Assembly (NCBI RefSeq): GCF_002101595.1
Contig: NZ_LQOM01000020.1
Location: forward strand, 1-64,000
DNA: 64,000 nucleotides
Source: Mycobacterium celatum
GTDB taxonomy: Bacteria > Actinomycetota > Actinomycetes > Mycobacteriales > Mycobacteriaceae
Direction: 5' to 3'
Part shown: positions 9,802-22,194 of the stretch, in pieces
Position numbering within the stretch: the first letter of the stretch is position 1
How the letters are laid out: each line of letters opens with the position of its first letter
Program-made: the position numbers and the translations under genes
The notes under the pieces: model-generated
What the model was told of the DNA's origin: nothing
What the model saw: only the letters and a program-made list of their open reading frames with translations
The model's database searches: none

Positions 9802-11880
9802 TCACCTCCGGCGCAGCAGCGGGTATCGGGATTCGGACGGGATCAGCGGCATGTTGATGATGTGGGCGACTGCCCGGGCAGGATCGATGCGCACGTAATT
9901 GGCTTGGCCCCACTGGTATTCCTCACCTGTTATCTCGTCGCGCACCCAGAATCGTTCGTAAGGCTCCATACCCAGTGCGGCCATGTCCAACCACAAGGTC
10001 GCCTCTTCGGGCCCGAACGCGTTGAGCGTCACCACCACCAGCACACAGTCGCCGGTGGTCGGGTCGAACTTGCTGTAGGCCAGCAGCGCGTCGTTGTCGA
10101 TGCTGTGGAACCGGATGGTGCGCAGCTCCCGCAGCGCCGGATGCAAGCGACGAATGTTGTTGAGCCGCGCGATGAACGGCTCCAGCGACTTGCCCTCGGC
10201 CAGGGCGCCCGCGAAGTCGCGGGGTCGCAATTCGTATTTCTCCGAGTCCAGGTATTCCTCGCTGCCTTCGCGCACCGCGCGGTGCTCGAAAAGCTCGTAA
10301 CCCGAATACATTCCCCAGGCCGGGCCCATCGTCGCGGCTAGCACCGCCCGGATCGCGAACATGCCGGGCCCGTTGTGTTGCAGCACGGCATGCAGGATGT
10401 CGGGGGTGTTGACGAACAGGTTGGGCCGACGGAAATCGGCGAGTTCGGCGATCTCCTGGCCGAATTCGGTGAGCTCCCACTTGGCGGTGCGCCAGGTGAA
10501 ATACGTGTAGGACTGGGTGAAGCCCAGTTTGGCGAGACCGTACTGGCGGGCCGGTGGCGTGAACGCCTCCGACAAGAACAGCACGTCGGGATCGGCCGCT
10601 TTCACCTGAGCAATCAGCCACGCCCAGAAATTCGGCGGCTTGGTGTGCGGATTGTCGACCCGAAAGATCTTGACGCCGTGGTCGATCCAATGCCGCACCA
10701 CGCGCAGCACTTCGTCGTAGAGGCCCGCCGGGTCGTTGTCAAAGTTGAGCGGATAGATGTCCTGGTACTTCTTCGGCGGGTTCTCCGCGTAAGCGATGGT
10801 GCCGTCGGGCAGTTCGGTGAACCACTCGCGGTGTTCGTGCGCCCATGGGTGATCGGGCGCGCATTGCAGCGCCAGATCCAGTGCGACCTCCATCCCCAGC
10901 TCGCGGGCCGCCGCGACGAAGTCGTCGAAGTCGTCGATGGTGCCCAGCGCCGGATGCACCGCGTCGTGGCCGCCCTCGTCGCTGCCGATCGCCCACGGCG
11001 ATCCGACGTCACCAGGCACGGCGGTGGCGGTGTTGTTGCGGCCCTTGCGGTGGATCTTGCCGATGGGGTGGATCGGCGGCAGGTACACGACGTCGAAGCC
11101 CATTTCCGCGATGCGGGGCAGCGCCGCCGCGGCGGTGGCGAAGGTGCCGTGCACCGGGTTGCCGTCGGCGTCCCAGCCGCCGGTCGAACGCGGGAACATC
11201 TCGTACCACGCGCCGAAGCGGGCCTCCGGCCGGTCCACCCAGACGCCGTACTGGTCACCGCGGGTGAGCAGGTCGCGCAGCGGATACTGCGTGAGCAGTT
11301 CTTCGACTCTGGGGCTCAGCGCGGCGGCCGCGCGGGTCAGCGGATCGCCGGGTTTGCGCAGTGCTGCTGCGGCCGTCAGCAGGGGTTCGCGCTGGCTGCG
11401 CGGCACGCCGGTCGCGGCGCGTTCCAGCAACCGGGCGCCGACCAGCAGGTCGTTGGACAGCTCCGTCTCGCCCTGGCCGGCGTCCAACTTGGCCACGACC
11501 GCGTGCCGCCAACTGTGAATCGGATCACCCCATCCGTCCACCCGGAAGGTCCACAGCCCGACGCTGTCGGGGATGAACTGTCCGTGGAACACGTAGGGCT
11601 CTTCACCCATTGTCATCGGCAGCAGCAGCGGCTTGACCCGCGGCGGCGTCTCGAGCGCGTCCTTTTCGGCCACCTGCACGGCCTTGACCCGCCGTGTCTC
11701 GCTTACCTGCGGGTAATGGGGTCCCAGGTAGCGAACCACCAGCGTGGCCGCCACGGCCTCATGTCCTTCGCGCCAGACCGATGCCCGGACCGGAACCACC
11801 TCGCCGACCACGGCCTTAGCCGGGTATGCGCCGCAGGACACGACGGGTGCGACGTCATCGATCTCGACACGACCTGGCAC
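9802..11880 (-). CDS. glgE: Alpha-1,4-glucan:maltose-1-phosphate maltosyltransferase
   Basis: GlgE extends alpha-glucan with maltosyl units from maltose-1-phosphate, the last linear step of the TreS-Pep2/GlgM-GlgE pathway. The protein matches M. tuberculosis Rv1327c throughout; the GH13_3 nucleophile Asp is in [10 protein letters not shown] and the acid/base Glu in [10 protein letters not shown]. The GTG at 11880 is chosen because GGAGGA lies 8 nt upstream. A TTG 5 codons earlier (11895) overlaps that Shine-Dalgarno sequence and is less likely. The product is 692 aa. It diverges from glgP across a 186-bp region. Confidence 0.95.
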   Translation of the reverse strand: MPGRVEIDDVAPVVSCGAYPAKAVVGEVVPVRASVWREGHEAVAATLVVRYLGPHYPQVSETRRVKAVQVAEKDALETPPRVKPLLLPMTMGEEPYVFHGQFIPDSVGLWTFRVDGWGDPIHSWRHAVVAKLDAGQGETELSNDLLVGARLLERAATGVPRSQREPLLTAAAALRKPGDPLTRAAAALSPRVEELLTQYPLRDLLTRGDQYGVWVDRPEARFGAWYEMFPRSTGGWDADGNPVHGTFATAAAALPRIAEMGFDVVYLPPIHPIGKIHRKGRNNTATAVPGDVGSPWAIGSDEGGHDAVHPALGTIDDFDDFVAAARELGMEVALDLALQCAPDHPWAHEHREWFTELPDGTIAYAENPPKKYQDIYPLNFDNDPAGLYDEVLRVVRHWIDHGVKIFRVDNPHTKPPNFWAWLIAQVKAADPDVLFLSEAFTPPARQYGLAKLGFTQSYTYFTWRTAKWELTEFGQEIAELADFRRPNLFVNTPDILHAVLQHNGPGMFAIRAVLAATMGPAWGMYSGYELFEHRAVREGSEEYLDSEKYELRPRDFAGALAEGKSLEPFIARLNNIRRLHPALRELRTIRFHSIDNDALLAYSKFDPTTGDCVLVVVTLNAFGPEEATLWLDMAALGMEPYERFWVRDEITGEEYQWGQANYVRIDPARAVAHIINMPLIPSESRYPLLRRR

Positions 11881-12052
11881 CGCGACTTCCTCCAATCGGC
11901 CGGCTCCTCCCCGGGCCGCCGCGCGGCCCGCATCGTCGCCGGGCGGTCATCTTCGGGAACACCCCTTGCGCCCAATACCCACCGTAGTGTCGGGCCACAC
12001 CCGGGGCCCGAGAAGCGGGCGCTGTCGCACGTCGGCGTGTGCTCGTCGTCAG

Positions 12053-12058
12053 TAAGGT
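12053..12058 (+). promoter_or_regulatory. -10 element of glgP promoter, probably leaderless
   Basis: TAAGGT fits TANNNT and ends 8 nt before the glgP GTG at 12067. No Shine-Dalgarno sequence is seen before that GTG, which supports a leaderless or near-leaderless transcript. Confidence 0.5.
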
Positions 12059-12066
12059 ATGGACGC

Positions 12067-14679
12067 GTGAAAGCCCTCCGCCGGTTCACCGTCCGCGCGC
12101 ATCTTCCCGAACGTCTGGCGGCACTGGAGAAGCTGTCGACCAACTTGCGGTGGTCGTGGGACAAGCCAACGCAGGATCTATTCGCGGCCATCGACCCGGA
12201 GCTTTGGACGCACTGCGGGCAGGACCCGGTGGCGTTGCTGGGAGCGGTGCGTCCGGCACGGCTCGACGAATTGGCGGTCGACGGCGACTTTCTGGACCGG
12301 CTCGACGGGCTGGCGGCCGATCTGGACAATTACCTGACCAGGCCGCTGTGGTATCAGCATCAGCAAAACGACGGCGTCGCGATGCCTTCCGGGATCGCCT
12401 ACTTCTCGATGGAATTCGGGGTCGCCGAGGTGTTGCCCAACTACTCGGGCGGCCTGGGAATCTTGGCCGGCGACCATCTCAAGTCGGCGTCGGATTTAGG
12501 TCTGCCGTTGATCGCCGTCGGCTTGTACTACCGGTCGGGGTATTTCCGTCAGTCGCTGACCGTGGACGGCTGGCAGCAGGAGACGTATCCGTCGCTGGAC
12601 CCGCAGGGGCTGCCGTTGCGGCTGCTCACCGACGCCGACCGCCACCCGGTGTCGATCGAGCTGGCGCTGCCCGACGCCGGCCGGCTGCGGGCCCGGATCT
12701 GGGTCGCGCAGGTCGGCCGCGTCCCGTTGCTGCTGCTGGACTCCGACATCCCGGAAAACGAGCACGACCTGCGCAGCGTCACCGACCGCTTGTACGGCGG
12801 CGACCAGGAGCACCGCATCAAGCAGGAGATCCTCGCCGGGATCGGCGGCGTGCGGGCGATCCGCGCCTTCGTCGACATCGAGGGTCTGGCCTCGCCGGAC
12901 GTCTTCCACATGAACGAGGGCCACGCCGGTTTTCTCGGCGCGGAACGCATCCGTGAGCTGGTCACCGACGCCGGACTGGATTTCGATACCGCGCTGACCG
13001 TCGTGCGCTCCAGCACCGTGTTCACCACCCATACCCCGGTGCCGGCCGGCATCGACCGGTTCCCGATGGAGATGGTGCGGCGCTACTTCGACGACACCCG
13101 CGACGGCTCCATGCTGCTGCCCGGGGTGGCGACCGAGCGGATCCTCGAACTCGGCGCCGAGGAGGATCCGGAACTGTTCAACATGGCCCACATGGGTCTG
13201 CGGCTGGCGCAACGGGCCAACGGCGTCTCGCTGCTGCACGGCCGGGTGAGCCGGGTGATGTTCAACGGGCTCTGGCGTGGCTTCGATCCCGACGAGGTGC
13301 CGATCGGGTCGATCACCAACGGCGTGCATGCGCCCACCTGGGCCGCGCCGCAGTGGCTGGAACTGGGCCGCGAACTGGCCGGCTCGGACTCGTTCAGCGA
13401 ACCCGAAGTGTGGCAACGGCTCCAAGGCGTCGACGCCGGGCATCTGTGGTGGATCCGCTCGCAGCTGCGGGCGTTGCTGATCGACGACGTCCGGGCGCGG
13501 CTGCGCCGGTCTTGTCTGGAGCGTGGGGCGTCGCAGGCCGAATTAGGCTGGATCGCAACGGCTTTCGATCCCGAGGTGCTCACCGTCGGGTTCGCCCGGC
13601 GGGTGCCGACGTATAAGCGGCTGACGTTGATGCTGCGCGACCCGGACCGTCTCGAGCGCCTGCTGCTCGACAACGACAACCCGATCCAGCTGATCGTCGC
13701 AGGCAAGTCGCATCCCGCCGACGACGGCGGCAAGGCGCTGATCCAGCAGGTGGTGCGGTTCGCCGACCGGCCCGCAGTGCGTCATCGCATCGCCTTCCTG
13801 CCCGACTACGACATGTCGATGGCACGACGGCTGTACTGGGGCTGCGACGTGTGGCTGAACAATCCACTGCGGCCGTTGGAGGCCTGCGGCACGTCGGGGA
13901 TGAAGAGTGCGCTCAACGGCGGGTTGAACCTGTCGATCCGGGACGGCTGGTGGGACGAGTGGTATGACGGCCAAAACGGCTGGGAGATACCGTCCGCGTC
14001 GCGGATGGCGGACGAGGACCGTCGCGACGATCTGGAGGCCGCCGCCCTCTACGAGCTGCTGGAGCACTCGGTGGCGCCGACGTTCTACGAGCGCGACGAG
14101 CGCGGCGTGCCGCCGCGATGGATCGAAATGGTGCGGCACACCTTGCAGACGCTCGGGCCGAAGGTGCTGGCGTCGCGGATGGTGCGCGACTACGTCGAGC
14201 AGTACTACCGGCCGGCGGCCCAGTCGCTGCGCCGCACGGTCGCGGTCGACGCCGACGGGATGGTGAGGTTCGACGCCGCCCGCGAGCTGGCCGCCTACCG
14301 GCAACGCGCCGCTGCGGCCTGGCCGAAGATCCGCATCAACGACGTCGACAGCACCGGACTGCCCGACAGCCCGGTGCTCGGGTCGGAGCTGACCTTGACC
14401 GCGACCGTGCAGCTGGCCGGTCTGCAGCCCGACGAAGTGGCCGTGCAGGCGGTGGTCGGCAGGGTCGACGCCGGCGACGCCCTGCTGGACCCGGTCACCG
14501 TCGAGATGTCGCACACCGGGACCGCGTTCGGCGGCGACGAGGTCTTCTCGACGACGATGCCGCTGCCGGTGGCCGGATCGGTCGGCTACACCGTGCGGGT
14601 GCTGCCGCGCCACCCGATGCTCGCCGGCGACACCGAGCTGGGTCTGGTCACGCTGGCTGAACGCTCGGCGACGGAGTAA
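12067..14679 (+). CDS. glgP: Alpha-glucan phosphorylase
   Basis: This 870-aa GT35 phosphorylase releases glucose-1-phosphate from alpha-glucan. The PLP-binding lysine is in EACGTSGMKSALNGG, with the upstream signatures of the actinobacterial short phosphorylases such as NYSGGLGILAGDHLK and HMNEGHAG. The start GTG (KALRRFTVRAHLP) matches M. tuberculosis Rv1328 (863 aa); the frame stays open 564 codons further upstream, but that part is antisense to glgE and not protein-like. It faces glgE head to head, so synthesis and breakdown genes share one control region. Its last 32 nt overlap the 3' end of dinG. Confidence 0.95.
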   Translation: MKALRRFTVRAHLPERLAALEKLSTNLRWSWDKPTQDLFAAIDPELWTHCGQDPVALLGAVRPARLDELAVDGDFLDRLDGLAADLDNYLTRPLWYQHQQNDGVAMPSGIAYFSMEFGVAEVLPNYSGGLGILAGDHLKSASDLGLPLIAVGLYYRSGYFRQSLTVDGWQQETYPSLDPQGLPLRLLTDADRHPVSIELALPDAGRLRARIWVAQVGRVPLLLLDSDIPENEHDLRSVTDRLYGGDQEHRIKQEILAGIGGVRAIRAFVDIEGLASPDVFHMNEGHAGFLGAERIRELVTDAGLDFDTALTVVRSSTVFTTHTPVPAGIDRFPMEMVRRYFDDTRDGSMLLPGVATERILELGAEEDPELFNMAHMGLRLAQRANGVSLLHGRVSRVMFNGLWRGFDPDEVPIGSITNGVHAPTWAAPQWLELGRELAGSDSFSEPEVWQRLQGVDAGHLWWIRSQLRALLIDDVRARLRRSCLERGASQAELGWIATAFDPEVLTVGFARRVPTYKRLTLMLRDPDRLERLLLDNDNPIQLIVAGKSHPADDGGKALIQQVVRFADRPAVRHRIAFLPDYDMSMARRLYWGCDVWLNNPLRPLEACGTSGMKSALNGGLNLSIRDGWWDEWYDGQNGWEIPSASRMADEDRRDDLEAAALYELLEHSVAPTFYERDERGVPPRWIEMVRHTLQTLGPKVLASRMVRDYVEQYYRPAAQSLRRTVAVDADGMVRFDAARELAAYRQRAAAAWPKIRINDVDSTGLPDSPVLGSELTLTATVQLAGLQPDEVAVQAVVGRVDAGDALLDPVTVEMSHTGTAFGGDEVFSTTMPLPVAGSVGYTVRVLPRHPMLAGDTELGLVTLAERSATE

Positions 14680-16624
14680 CCGGGCGGTCCTCCAGTGAGG
14701 TCCGTAGCCGCGCCAGCGCCGCGCGGACCGTGGCGCCGTCGGTGGTCGGCCAGAACGGCGGCAGCGATGCGCGCAGGTAGCCGCCGTAGCGCGCGGTGGC
14801 CATCCGGGAGTCGAGCACCGCGACCACGCCGCGGTCGTCGACGCGGCGCAGCAGCCGGCCCGCGCCCTGCGCCAGCAGCAGCGCCGCGTGGCTGGCGGCG
14901 ACGGCCATGAAGCCGTTGCCGCCGTGCGCGGTCACCGCGCGTTGCCGCGCGGAGAGCAGCGGATCGTCGGGCCGCGGAAACGGGATCCGGTCGATGATCA
15001 CCAACGACAGCGACGGGCCGGGCACGTCGACGCCCTGCCACAGCGACAGCGTGCCGAACAGCGACGTGGCGTCGTCGGCGGCGAACTGCTCGACCAGCGC
15101 GCCGGTGCTGTCGTCGCCCTGGCAGAGCACCGGGGTGGACAGCCGGTCGGCCATGGCGTCGGCGGCCGCGCGGGCTGCCCGCATCGACGAGAACAGGCCC
15201 AGCGTGCGTCCGCCCGCGGCCGTGACGAGCTCGGCGATCTCGTTCAGCTGCTCGGCCGAGCCGGTGCCGTCGCGGCCCGGCGGCGGCAAGTGGGCGGCCA
15301 CATAGAGGATCCCGGCCTTGGCGTGGTGAAACGGCGATCCGACATCGAGCCCACGCCAGCCGTCGTCGCCGGCCAGGCCCCAGGCAGCGGCCATCGTGTC
15401 GAAGCTGCCGCCGACCGTCAGCGTCGCCGAGGTGAGCACCGTCGTCGATCGCTCAAACACCCTGCCGCGCAACAACTCTGCTATCGATAGCGGCGCCACC
15501 TTCAGCACCACGCGGTTGTCGTCGTGCTCCAACCAGACCACGTCGGTGCGGTCGGGGATCGCCGGCGCTAATGACGTCAGGACCCGGGCCGCGGTGTCGG
15601 CGATCTCCGCGAGCCCGGCCACCGCCTCGGCGCGCGCGGACGCCGCCTTCGGGTCGCTGGGCGCGGTGTCGATGGCCGAGCGGGCCTTGCCCGCCGCGTC
15701 CCGCAGTGCCGCCAGATAGCTGGCCAGTTGGTCGTCGAGCCGGTCGATGCGCCCGGGTGGCGCGTCGTGGATCGCCGACGAGAACGTCGCCGTCGCGGCC
15801 TCGAGCCGTTCGGACAGTTCCGGGTCGATCAGCCGCGCCGCCCGCCGATGGGCAACACCGAGCGCGGTGGCCGACAACTCGCCGGTGGCCACCGCGGTCA
15901 CCCGATCGGCAAGCTCGTGCGCCTCGTCGACGACCAGCAGCTCGTGTTCGGGCAGCACCGCCGACTCGGAGACGGCGTCGATCGCCAGCAGCGCGTGGTT
16001 GGTGACGACGACATCGGCCTGGCCGGCCTTGGCGCGGGCCCGTTCGGCGAAGCATTCGCCGCCGAACGGACAGCGCGCCACACCGAGGCATTCGCGGGCG
16101 GACACGCTGACTTGGGCCCACGACCGGTCGGCTACGCCGGGCTTCAGGTCGTCTCGGTCGCCGGATTCCGTCGTCGACGCCCACGCGGTGAGCCGCTGCA
16201 CGTCGCGGCCCAGCGCGGTTGCCGCCACAGGCTCGAACAGCTCGTCCTGCGGGCCGTCTGTGGCGGCGCCGTTGTGAATCTTGTTGAGGCACAGGTAGTT
16301 CCGCCGCCCCTTCAGCAGTGCGAACCGTGGCCGGCGGGGCAGTTCGTCGGCGAGCGAGTCGACCAACTGGGGCAGATCGCGGTCGACGAGTTGGCGTTGC
16401 AGCGCGATGGTCGCCGTCGACACCACGACCGGCGCGTCGTCGGATACCGCACGCACGATCGCGGGCACCAGGTACGCCAACGATTTTCCGGTGCCGGTGC
16501 CCGCCTGCACCGCGAGATGCTCGCCGGTTTCGAAGGCGTGCCAAACCGCGGTGGCCATCTGCAGCTGACCGCTGCGCTCGCTGCCACCGAGCGCCGCCAC
16601 CGCAGTGGCCAGCAGAGCGGGCAC
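14648..16624 (-). CDS. dinG: DinG-family ATP-dependent DNA helicase (XPD-like)
   Basis: A 658-aa superfamily 2 helicase. Walker A is QAGTGTGKSLAY near residue 41 and the DEAH box is VVDEAHELAD. Four cysteines that would hold the Fe-S cluster of DinG/XPD enzymes appear between them (YLCLNK, ARECLGVARCPFGGEC). Motif VI is in LLLAQGAGRLLRR. It matches Rv1329c (664 aa). Such enzymes unwind G-quadruplexes, D-loops and R-loops. Its 3' end overlaps convergent glgP by 32 nt; pncB1 lies 21 bp upstream on the same strand and may share its transcript. Confidence 0.94.
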   Translation of the reverse strand: MPALLATAVAALGGSERSGQLQMATAVWHAFETGEHLAVQAGTGTGKSLAYLVPAIVRAVSDDAPVVVSTATIALQRQLVDRDLPQLVDSLADELPRRPRFALLKGRRNYLCLNKIHNGAATDGPQDELFEPVAATALGRDVQRLTAWASTTESGDRDDLKPGVADRSWAQVSVSARECLGVARCPFGGECFAERARAKAGQADVVVTNHALLAIDAVSESAVLPEHELLVVDEAHELADRVTAVATGELSATALGVAHRRAARLIDPELSERLEAATATFSSAIHDAPPGRIDRLDDQLASYLAALRDAAGKARSAIDTAPSDPKAASARAEAVAGLAEIADTAARVLTSLAPAIPDRTDVVWLEHDDNRVVLKVAPLSIAELLRGRVFERSTTVLTSATLTVGGSFDTMAAAWGLAGDDGWRGLDVGSPFHHAKAGILYVAAHLPPPGRDGTGSAEQLNEIAELVTAAGGRTLGLFSSMRAARAAADAMADRLSTPVLCQGDDSTGALVEQFAADDATSLFGTLSLWQGVDVPGPSLSLVIIDRIPFPRPDDPLLSARQRAVTAHGGNGFMAVAASHAALLLAQGAGRLLRRVDDRGVVAVLDSRMATARYGGYLRASLPPFWPTTDGATVRAALARLRTSLEDRPVTPSPSVQPA

Positions 16625-16645
16625 CTCGGGCGTGGCTACTCCTGG

Positions 16646-17941
16646 TTATCGGTGTGAGGCCGGGATTTGCGTGGTGGGGATCGCGGGATCGCCGTGCGAC
16701 AACATCAGACCCTCCCAGGGCAAGCTTCGCAAGCCCGACGCCACCAGCTTGCGCGCCACGCCGAGATCCGTGTCGGCCACAGGTTCGCCGTCGCGCACCA
16801 GAGGAACCGTCAGCACCCGGCACGGCTCGGCGGTGTCGGGTGGTTGACCCGCGGGATACACGATCTCCTGGGTGATCGTGCCGGTCGGGCGGCTCGTCCG
16901 CACAGCTTGTTTGCGCCCGCCGTGTGACTCCTTGTGGGTGCTGCGCTTCTGCACCGGGATGCCGTCGACCTCGACCAACTTGTAGATCATGTTGGCGGTC
17001 GGTGCGCCGGACCCGGTGACCAGCGAGGTACCCACCCCGTAGCTGTCCACCGGTTCGGCCCGCAGCGCGGCGATGGCGAACTCGTCGAGGTCGCCGGAGA
17101 CCACGATCCGGGTCTGCGTCGCGCTCAACCGGTCCAGTTGTTCGCGAACCTGGCGGGCCAGCACGCCCAGCTCGCCGGAGTCGATCCGCACCGCGCCGAG
17201 CCGGGTTCCGGCGGCCGCCACCGCGTTGGCGACGCCGGTCGTCACGTCGTAGGTGTCCACCAGCAGTGTGGTGTCGGCGCCCAGCGCCTCCACCTGGGCG
17301 CGGAAGGCGGCCGGTTCGTCGGGCCCGTCCGGGCCGGTGTGCAGCAAGGTGAACGAATGCGCGGCGGTGCCCTCGGCGGGCACGCCGTAGCGCCGCTGCG
17401 CTTCGAGGTTCGACGACGCGGCGAAGCCGGCGATGTAGGCGGCGCGGGCCGCCGCGACGGCGGCGTGCTCGTGGGTGCGCCGGGAGCCCATCTCGATCAG
17501 CGGCCGGCCCGCCGCGGCGCTGACCATCCGTGCGGCCGCCGATGCGATCGCGCTGTCGTGGTTGAAAATCGACAGCGCGAGTGTTTCCAGCACGATGCAT
17601 TCGGCGAAACTGCCGTGCACCGAAAGCACCGGCGATCCGGGGAAGTACAGCTCGCCCTCGGCGTAGCCGTCGACGTCGCCGCGGAACTGGAAATCGCGAA
17701 GGTAGTCCAGTGTGTGCGAGTCGAGAAATTCCGCCAGCGACGTCAGCGCCGCGTCGTCGAACCTGAAGTGCGGCAACGCTTCCAGGAAGCGGCCGGTGCC
17801 GGCGACGACGCCGTAGCGCCGCCCGTCGGGCAGCCGGCGGGCGAACAACTCGAAGGTACTCCGCCGCGCCGCGGTGCCGTCGCGCAGCGCGGCCGCCAGC
17901 ATCGTCAGCTCGTATTTGTCGGTCAGCAACCCCAGGGTCAC
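16646..17941 (-). CDS. pncB1: Nicotinate phosphoribosyltransferase
   Basis: It joins nicotinate to PRPP with ATP hydrolysis to give nicotinate mononucleotide in NAD salvage. Signatures are the N-terminal [20 protein letters not shown], the [13 protein letters not shown] strand and [13 protein letters not shown], which bind phosphates of the nucleotide. The product from GTG 17941 is 431 aa. That GTG follows TACCGT by 6 nt, which suggests leaderless transcription; an adjacent GTG at 17944 and another at 17986 are alternatives. It diverges from clpS only 29 bp away, so the two promoters overlap. Confidence 0.93.
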   Translation of the reverse strand: MTLGLLTDKYELTMLAAALRDGTAARRSTFELFARRLPDGRRYGVVAGTGRFLEALPHFRFDDAALTSLAEFLDSHTLDYLRDFQFRGDVDGYAEGELYFPGSPVLSVHGSFAECIVLETLALSIFNHDSAIASAAARMVSAAAGRPLIEMGSRRTHEHAAVAAARAAYIAGFAASSNLEAQRRYGVPAEGTAAHSFTLLHTGPDGPDEPAAFRAQVEALGADTTLLVDTYDVTTGVANAVAAAGTRLGAVRIDSGELGVLARQVREQLDRLSATQTRIVVSGDLDEFAIAALRAEPVDSYGVGTSLVTGSGAPTANMIYKLVEVDGIPVQKRSTHKESHGGRKQAVRTSRPTGTITQEIVYPAGQPPDTAEPCRVLTVPLVRDGEPVADTDLGVARKLVASGLRSLPWEGLMLSHGDPAIPTTQIPASHR

Positions 17942-17957
17942 CACGCAACGGTATCGG

Positions 17958-17963
17958 TATCCT
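17958..17963 (+). promoter_or_regulatory. -10 element of leaderless clpS promoter
   Basis: TATCCT matches TANNNT and lies exactly 7 nt before the clpS ATG at 17971, the arrangement of mycobacterial leaderless mRNAs. The element lies within the region that also serves the divergent pncB1 promoter. Confidence 0.6.
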
Positions 17964-17970
17964 GGAAGCC

Positions 17971-18285
17971 ATGGTTGCGTCAGCACCGACCAAGCCGGGA
18001 ACCAGTGGTTCGCAGCAGGTCGCCCCGGTCATCGACCGGGAGGAAGTCACGGCCAGTCCGTGGGTCACGATCGTGTGGGACGACCCGGTCAACCTGATGA
18101 ACTACGTGACGTACGTCTTCCAGAAGTTGTTCGGCTACAGCGAACCGCATGCCACCAAGCTGATGCTGCAGGTGCACAACGAGGGCAAGGCGGTGGTGTC
18201 GTCGGGCAGTCGAGAAGAGATGGAAGTCGACGTGACCAAACTGCACGCCGCCGGCCTCTGGGCCACCATGCAGCAGGACCGGTGA
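17971..18285 (+). CDS. clpS: ClpS, N-end rule adaptor of the Clp protease
   Basis: ClpS binds proteins with destabilising N-terminal residues and hands them to the ClpC1-ClpP protease. The 104-aa sequence has the family core [16 protein letters not shown], where the Asp-Asp and following residues line the substrate pocket, and the His of [11 protein letters not shown]. The N-terminal 25 residues are a flexible tail, as in the family. It corresponds to Rv1331 and starts a run of plus-strand genes, beginning with the DUF2017 gene 9 nt downstream. Confidence 0.95.
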   Translation: MVASAPTKPGTSGSQQVAPVIDREEVTASPWVTIVWDDPVNLMNYVTYVFQKLFGYSEPHATKLMLQVHNEGKAVVSSGSREEMEVDVTKLHAAGLWATMQQDR

Positions 18286-18294
18286 GATCGAGGC

Positions 18295-18867
18295 GTGCGC
18301 AAGTGGAAGCGGGTTGAGACCGCCGACGGTCCCCGTTTTCGGTCCGCATTGGCGCCGCACGAAGCGACGTTGCTCAAGAGCCTGGTCGGCTCGATGATGG
18401 GCCTGCTCGACGAACGCGAATCCTCTTCGCCGCGAGACGAACTCGAACAGATCACCGGGATGAAGACCGGCAACGCCGAACCCCCCAACAACGAGACGCT
18501 GCGGCGGCTGTTGCCCGATTTCCACAAGCCCGACGACGAGGCGGAGGACTCCGCGGAGAGCCTGAACGCCGCATTGCGCAGCCTGCACGAGCCGGAGATC
18601 ATCGATGCCAAACGTGTTGCGGCACAGCAACTATTGGATACAGTTCCCGACGACGGCGGCCGGTTCGAGTTGACCGAGGACGCCGCCAACGCCTGGATCG
18701 CGGCGGTCAACGACGTCCGACTGGCCCTGGGCACCATGCTCGACATCCGTCCCGACGGGCCGGATCAGCTGCCCGACGACCATCCGCTGGCCCCGCATCT
18801 GGACGTCTATCAGTGGCTGACCTTTCTGCAGGAATACCTGGTGCTGGCGCTGATGGGGTCCCGGTGA
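18295..18867 (+). CDS. DUF2017 family protein (Rv1332 type)
   Basis: A 190-aa soluble, acidic protein that almost always follows clpS in actinobacteria. It has an N-terminal KWKRVETADGPRF segment and a helical remainder with no catalytic motif that I can recognise. The constant link to clpS suggests a part in regulated proteolysis, but no function is established. GTG start 9 nt after the clpS stop. Its stop overlaps the next start (GTGA), so it is coupled to the S58 peptidase gene. Confidence 0.88.
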   Translation: MRKWKRVETADGPRFRSALAPHEATLLKSLVGSMMGLLDERESSSPRDELEQITGMKTGNAEPPNNETLRRLLPDFHKPDDEAEDSAESLNAALRSLHEPEIIDAKRVAAQQLLDTVPDDGGRFELTEDAANAWIAAVNDVRLALGTMLDIRPDGPDQLPDDHPLAPHLDVYQWLTFLQEYLVLALMGSR

Positions 18868-19892
18868 GCTCCATCACCGACGTCGGGGGCATCCGCGTCG
18901 GACAACACCACCGACTGGACCCCGACGCGACCCTCGGCGCCGGATGGGCGAGCGGCGTCACCGTCGTGCTGACCCCGCCGGGCACGGTCGGCGCCGTCGA
19001 CTCCCGCGGCGGCGCACCCGGCACCCGTGAGACGGACCTGCTCGATCCGGCCAACACCGTGCGCTATGTGGACGCAGTGTTGCTCGCCGGCGGTAGCGCC
19101 TATGGGCTGGCGGCAGCCGACGGCGTGATGCGCTGGCTGGAGGAACACGATCGCGGCGTGGCGATGGACGGCGGTGTGGTGCCGATCGTGCCGGGCGCGG
19201 TCATCTTCGACCTGCCGGTCGGTGGCTGGGATTGCCGGCCGACGGCCGAATTCGGCTACGCCGCCTGCGAAGCTGCCGGCGCCGATTTCGCCCTGGGCAG
19301 CGTCGGCGCCGGAACCGGCGCCCGGGTGGGGGTCCTCAAGGGCGGCGTGGGCACGGCCTCGGTGACGCTGCCGCCGGGTGTCACCGTCGGGGCGGTTGCG
19401 GTCGTCAACGCCGCGGGGGAGGCGGTCGACACGAAGACCGGGCTGCCATGGCTGGCGTACCTGATCGACGAGTTCGGGCTGACGCCGCCGCCGGCCGAGC
19501 AGATCGCGGCGTTCGCGCAGCTGAACGCGGAGCGAAGCCCGCTGAACACCACGATCGCGGTGGTCGCCACCGATGCCGCGCTCAGCCCGGCCGCGTGCCG
19601 CCGGGTCGCGATCGCCGCCCACGACGGCCTGGCCCGCACCATCCGGCCGTCGCACACCCCACTGGACGGCGATACGGTATTCGCGCTGGCCACCGGCGCC
19701 GTCGAGGTGGCGCCGGCCGAAACACCGGCCGCGCTCTCCCCGGAGACCGCGCTGGTTACGCAGGTCGGCGCGGCGGCGGCCGATTGTTTGGCCCGCGCGG
19801 TGCTGGACGGTGTGCTGGCCGCCGAGTCGGTGGCCGGAATACCCACCTACCGGGACCTGTTGCCCGGAGCGTTCGAGACAAAAGGAGCCTGA
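18864..19892 (+). CDS. P1/DmpA-like (S58) self-processing aminopeptidase
   Basis: A 342-aa N-terminal-nucleophile hydrolase matching Rv1333. The family cleaves itself before a Thr or Ser that becomes the new N-terminal nucleophile; here the likely site is LNTTIAVVATDA near residue 230. Glycine-rich family blocks such as GGSAYGLAAADGVM and GSVGAGTGARVG are present. The GTG at 18864 overlaps the upstream stop by 4 nt. It precedes mec by 1 nt, so it is in the same operon as the cysteine genes; whether it acts on CysO or on unrelated peptides is unknown. Confidence 0.88.
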   Translation: MSSITDVGGIRVGQHHRLDPDATLGAGWASGVTVVLTPPGTVGAVDSRGGAPGTRETDLLDPANTVRYVDAVLLAGGSAYGLAAADGVMRWLEEHDRGVAMDGGVVPIVPGAVIFDLPVGGWDCRPTAEFGYAACEAAGADFALGSVGAGTGARVGVLKGGVGTASVTLPPGVTVGAVAVVNAAGEAVDTKTGLPWLAYLIDEFGLTPPPAEQIAAFAQLNAERSPLNTTIAVVATDAALSPAACRRVAIAAHDGLARTIRPSHTPLDGDTVFALATGAVEVAPAETPAALSPETALVTQVGAAAADCLARAVLDGVLAAESVAGIPTYRDLLPGAFETKGA

Positions 19893-19893
19893 C

Positions 19894-20306
19894 GTGCTGG
19901 TGATTCGTGCCGACCTGGTCGACGCGATGGTCGCCCACGCCCGGGCCGACCACCCCGACGAAGCCTGTGGCGTGCTGGCCGGCCCTGAGGGTTCGGATCG
20001 CCCCGAGCGGCACATCGCGATGGTCAACGCCGAACGCTCGCCGACGTTCTACCGGTTCGACTCGGCCGAGCAACTCAAAGTGTGGCGCGCGATGGACGAG
20101 GCTGACGAGGTGCCGGTGGTGATCTATCACTCGCACACCGCGACCGAGGCCTATCCCAGCCGCACCGACATCAGCCTGGCCGCCGAACCCGACGCCCACT
20201 ACGTGCTGGTGTCCACCCGCGACCCCGAGCAGCACGAGCTGCGCAGCTACCGCATCATCGACGGCGTCGTCACCGAAGAGCCCGTCACCATCGTCAAGGA
20301 GTATTG

Positions 20307-20307
<1 letters not shown>
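19894..20307 (+). CDS. mec: JAMM metalloprotease Mec, CysO-cysteine peptidase
   Basis: Mec releases cysteine from the CysO-cysteine adduct in the PLP- and O-phosphoserine-dependent cysteine pathway. The 137-aa protein has the complete JAMM zinc site: Glu in HPDEACGVLAG, then YHSHTATEAYPSRTD with the two His, the Ser and the Asp. The GTG at 19894 follows AAAGGAG by 8 nt. It overlaps cysO by 1 nt (TGATG). Gene order mec-cysO-cysM is the same as Rv1334-Rv1336. Confidence 0.95.

Positions 20308-22193
<1,886 letters not shown>

Positions 22194-22194
<1 letters not shown>

Noticed and set aside
10375..12066. A plus-strand open frame that runs into glgP and would add 564 codons to it
   Set aside because: It is antisense to glgE, has low-complexity Arg/His-rich translation and no family resemblance. 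A GTG with a leaderless promoter at 12067 gives the normal GlgP length.
15453..18092. A minus-strand open frame of 879 codons across dinG and pncB1
   Set aside because: It is a GC-driven shadow in another frame of two well-recognised genes; its translation is Arg/Gly-rich without motifs.
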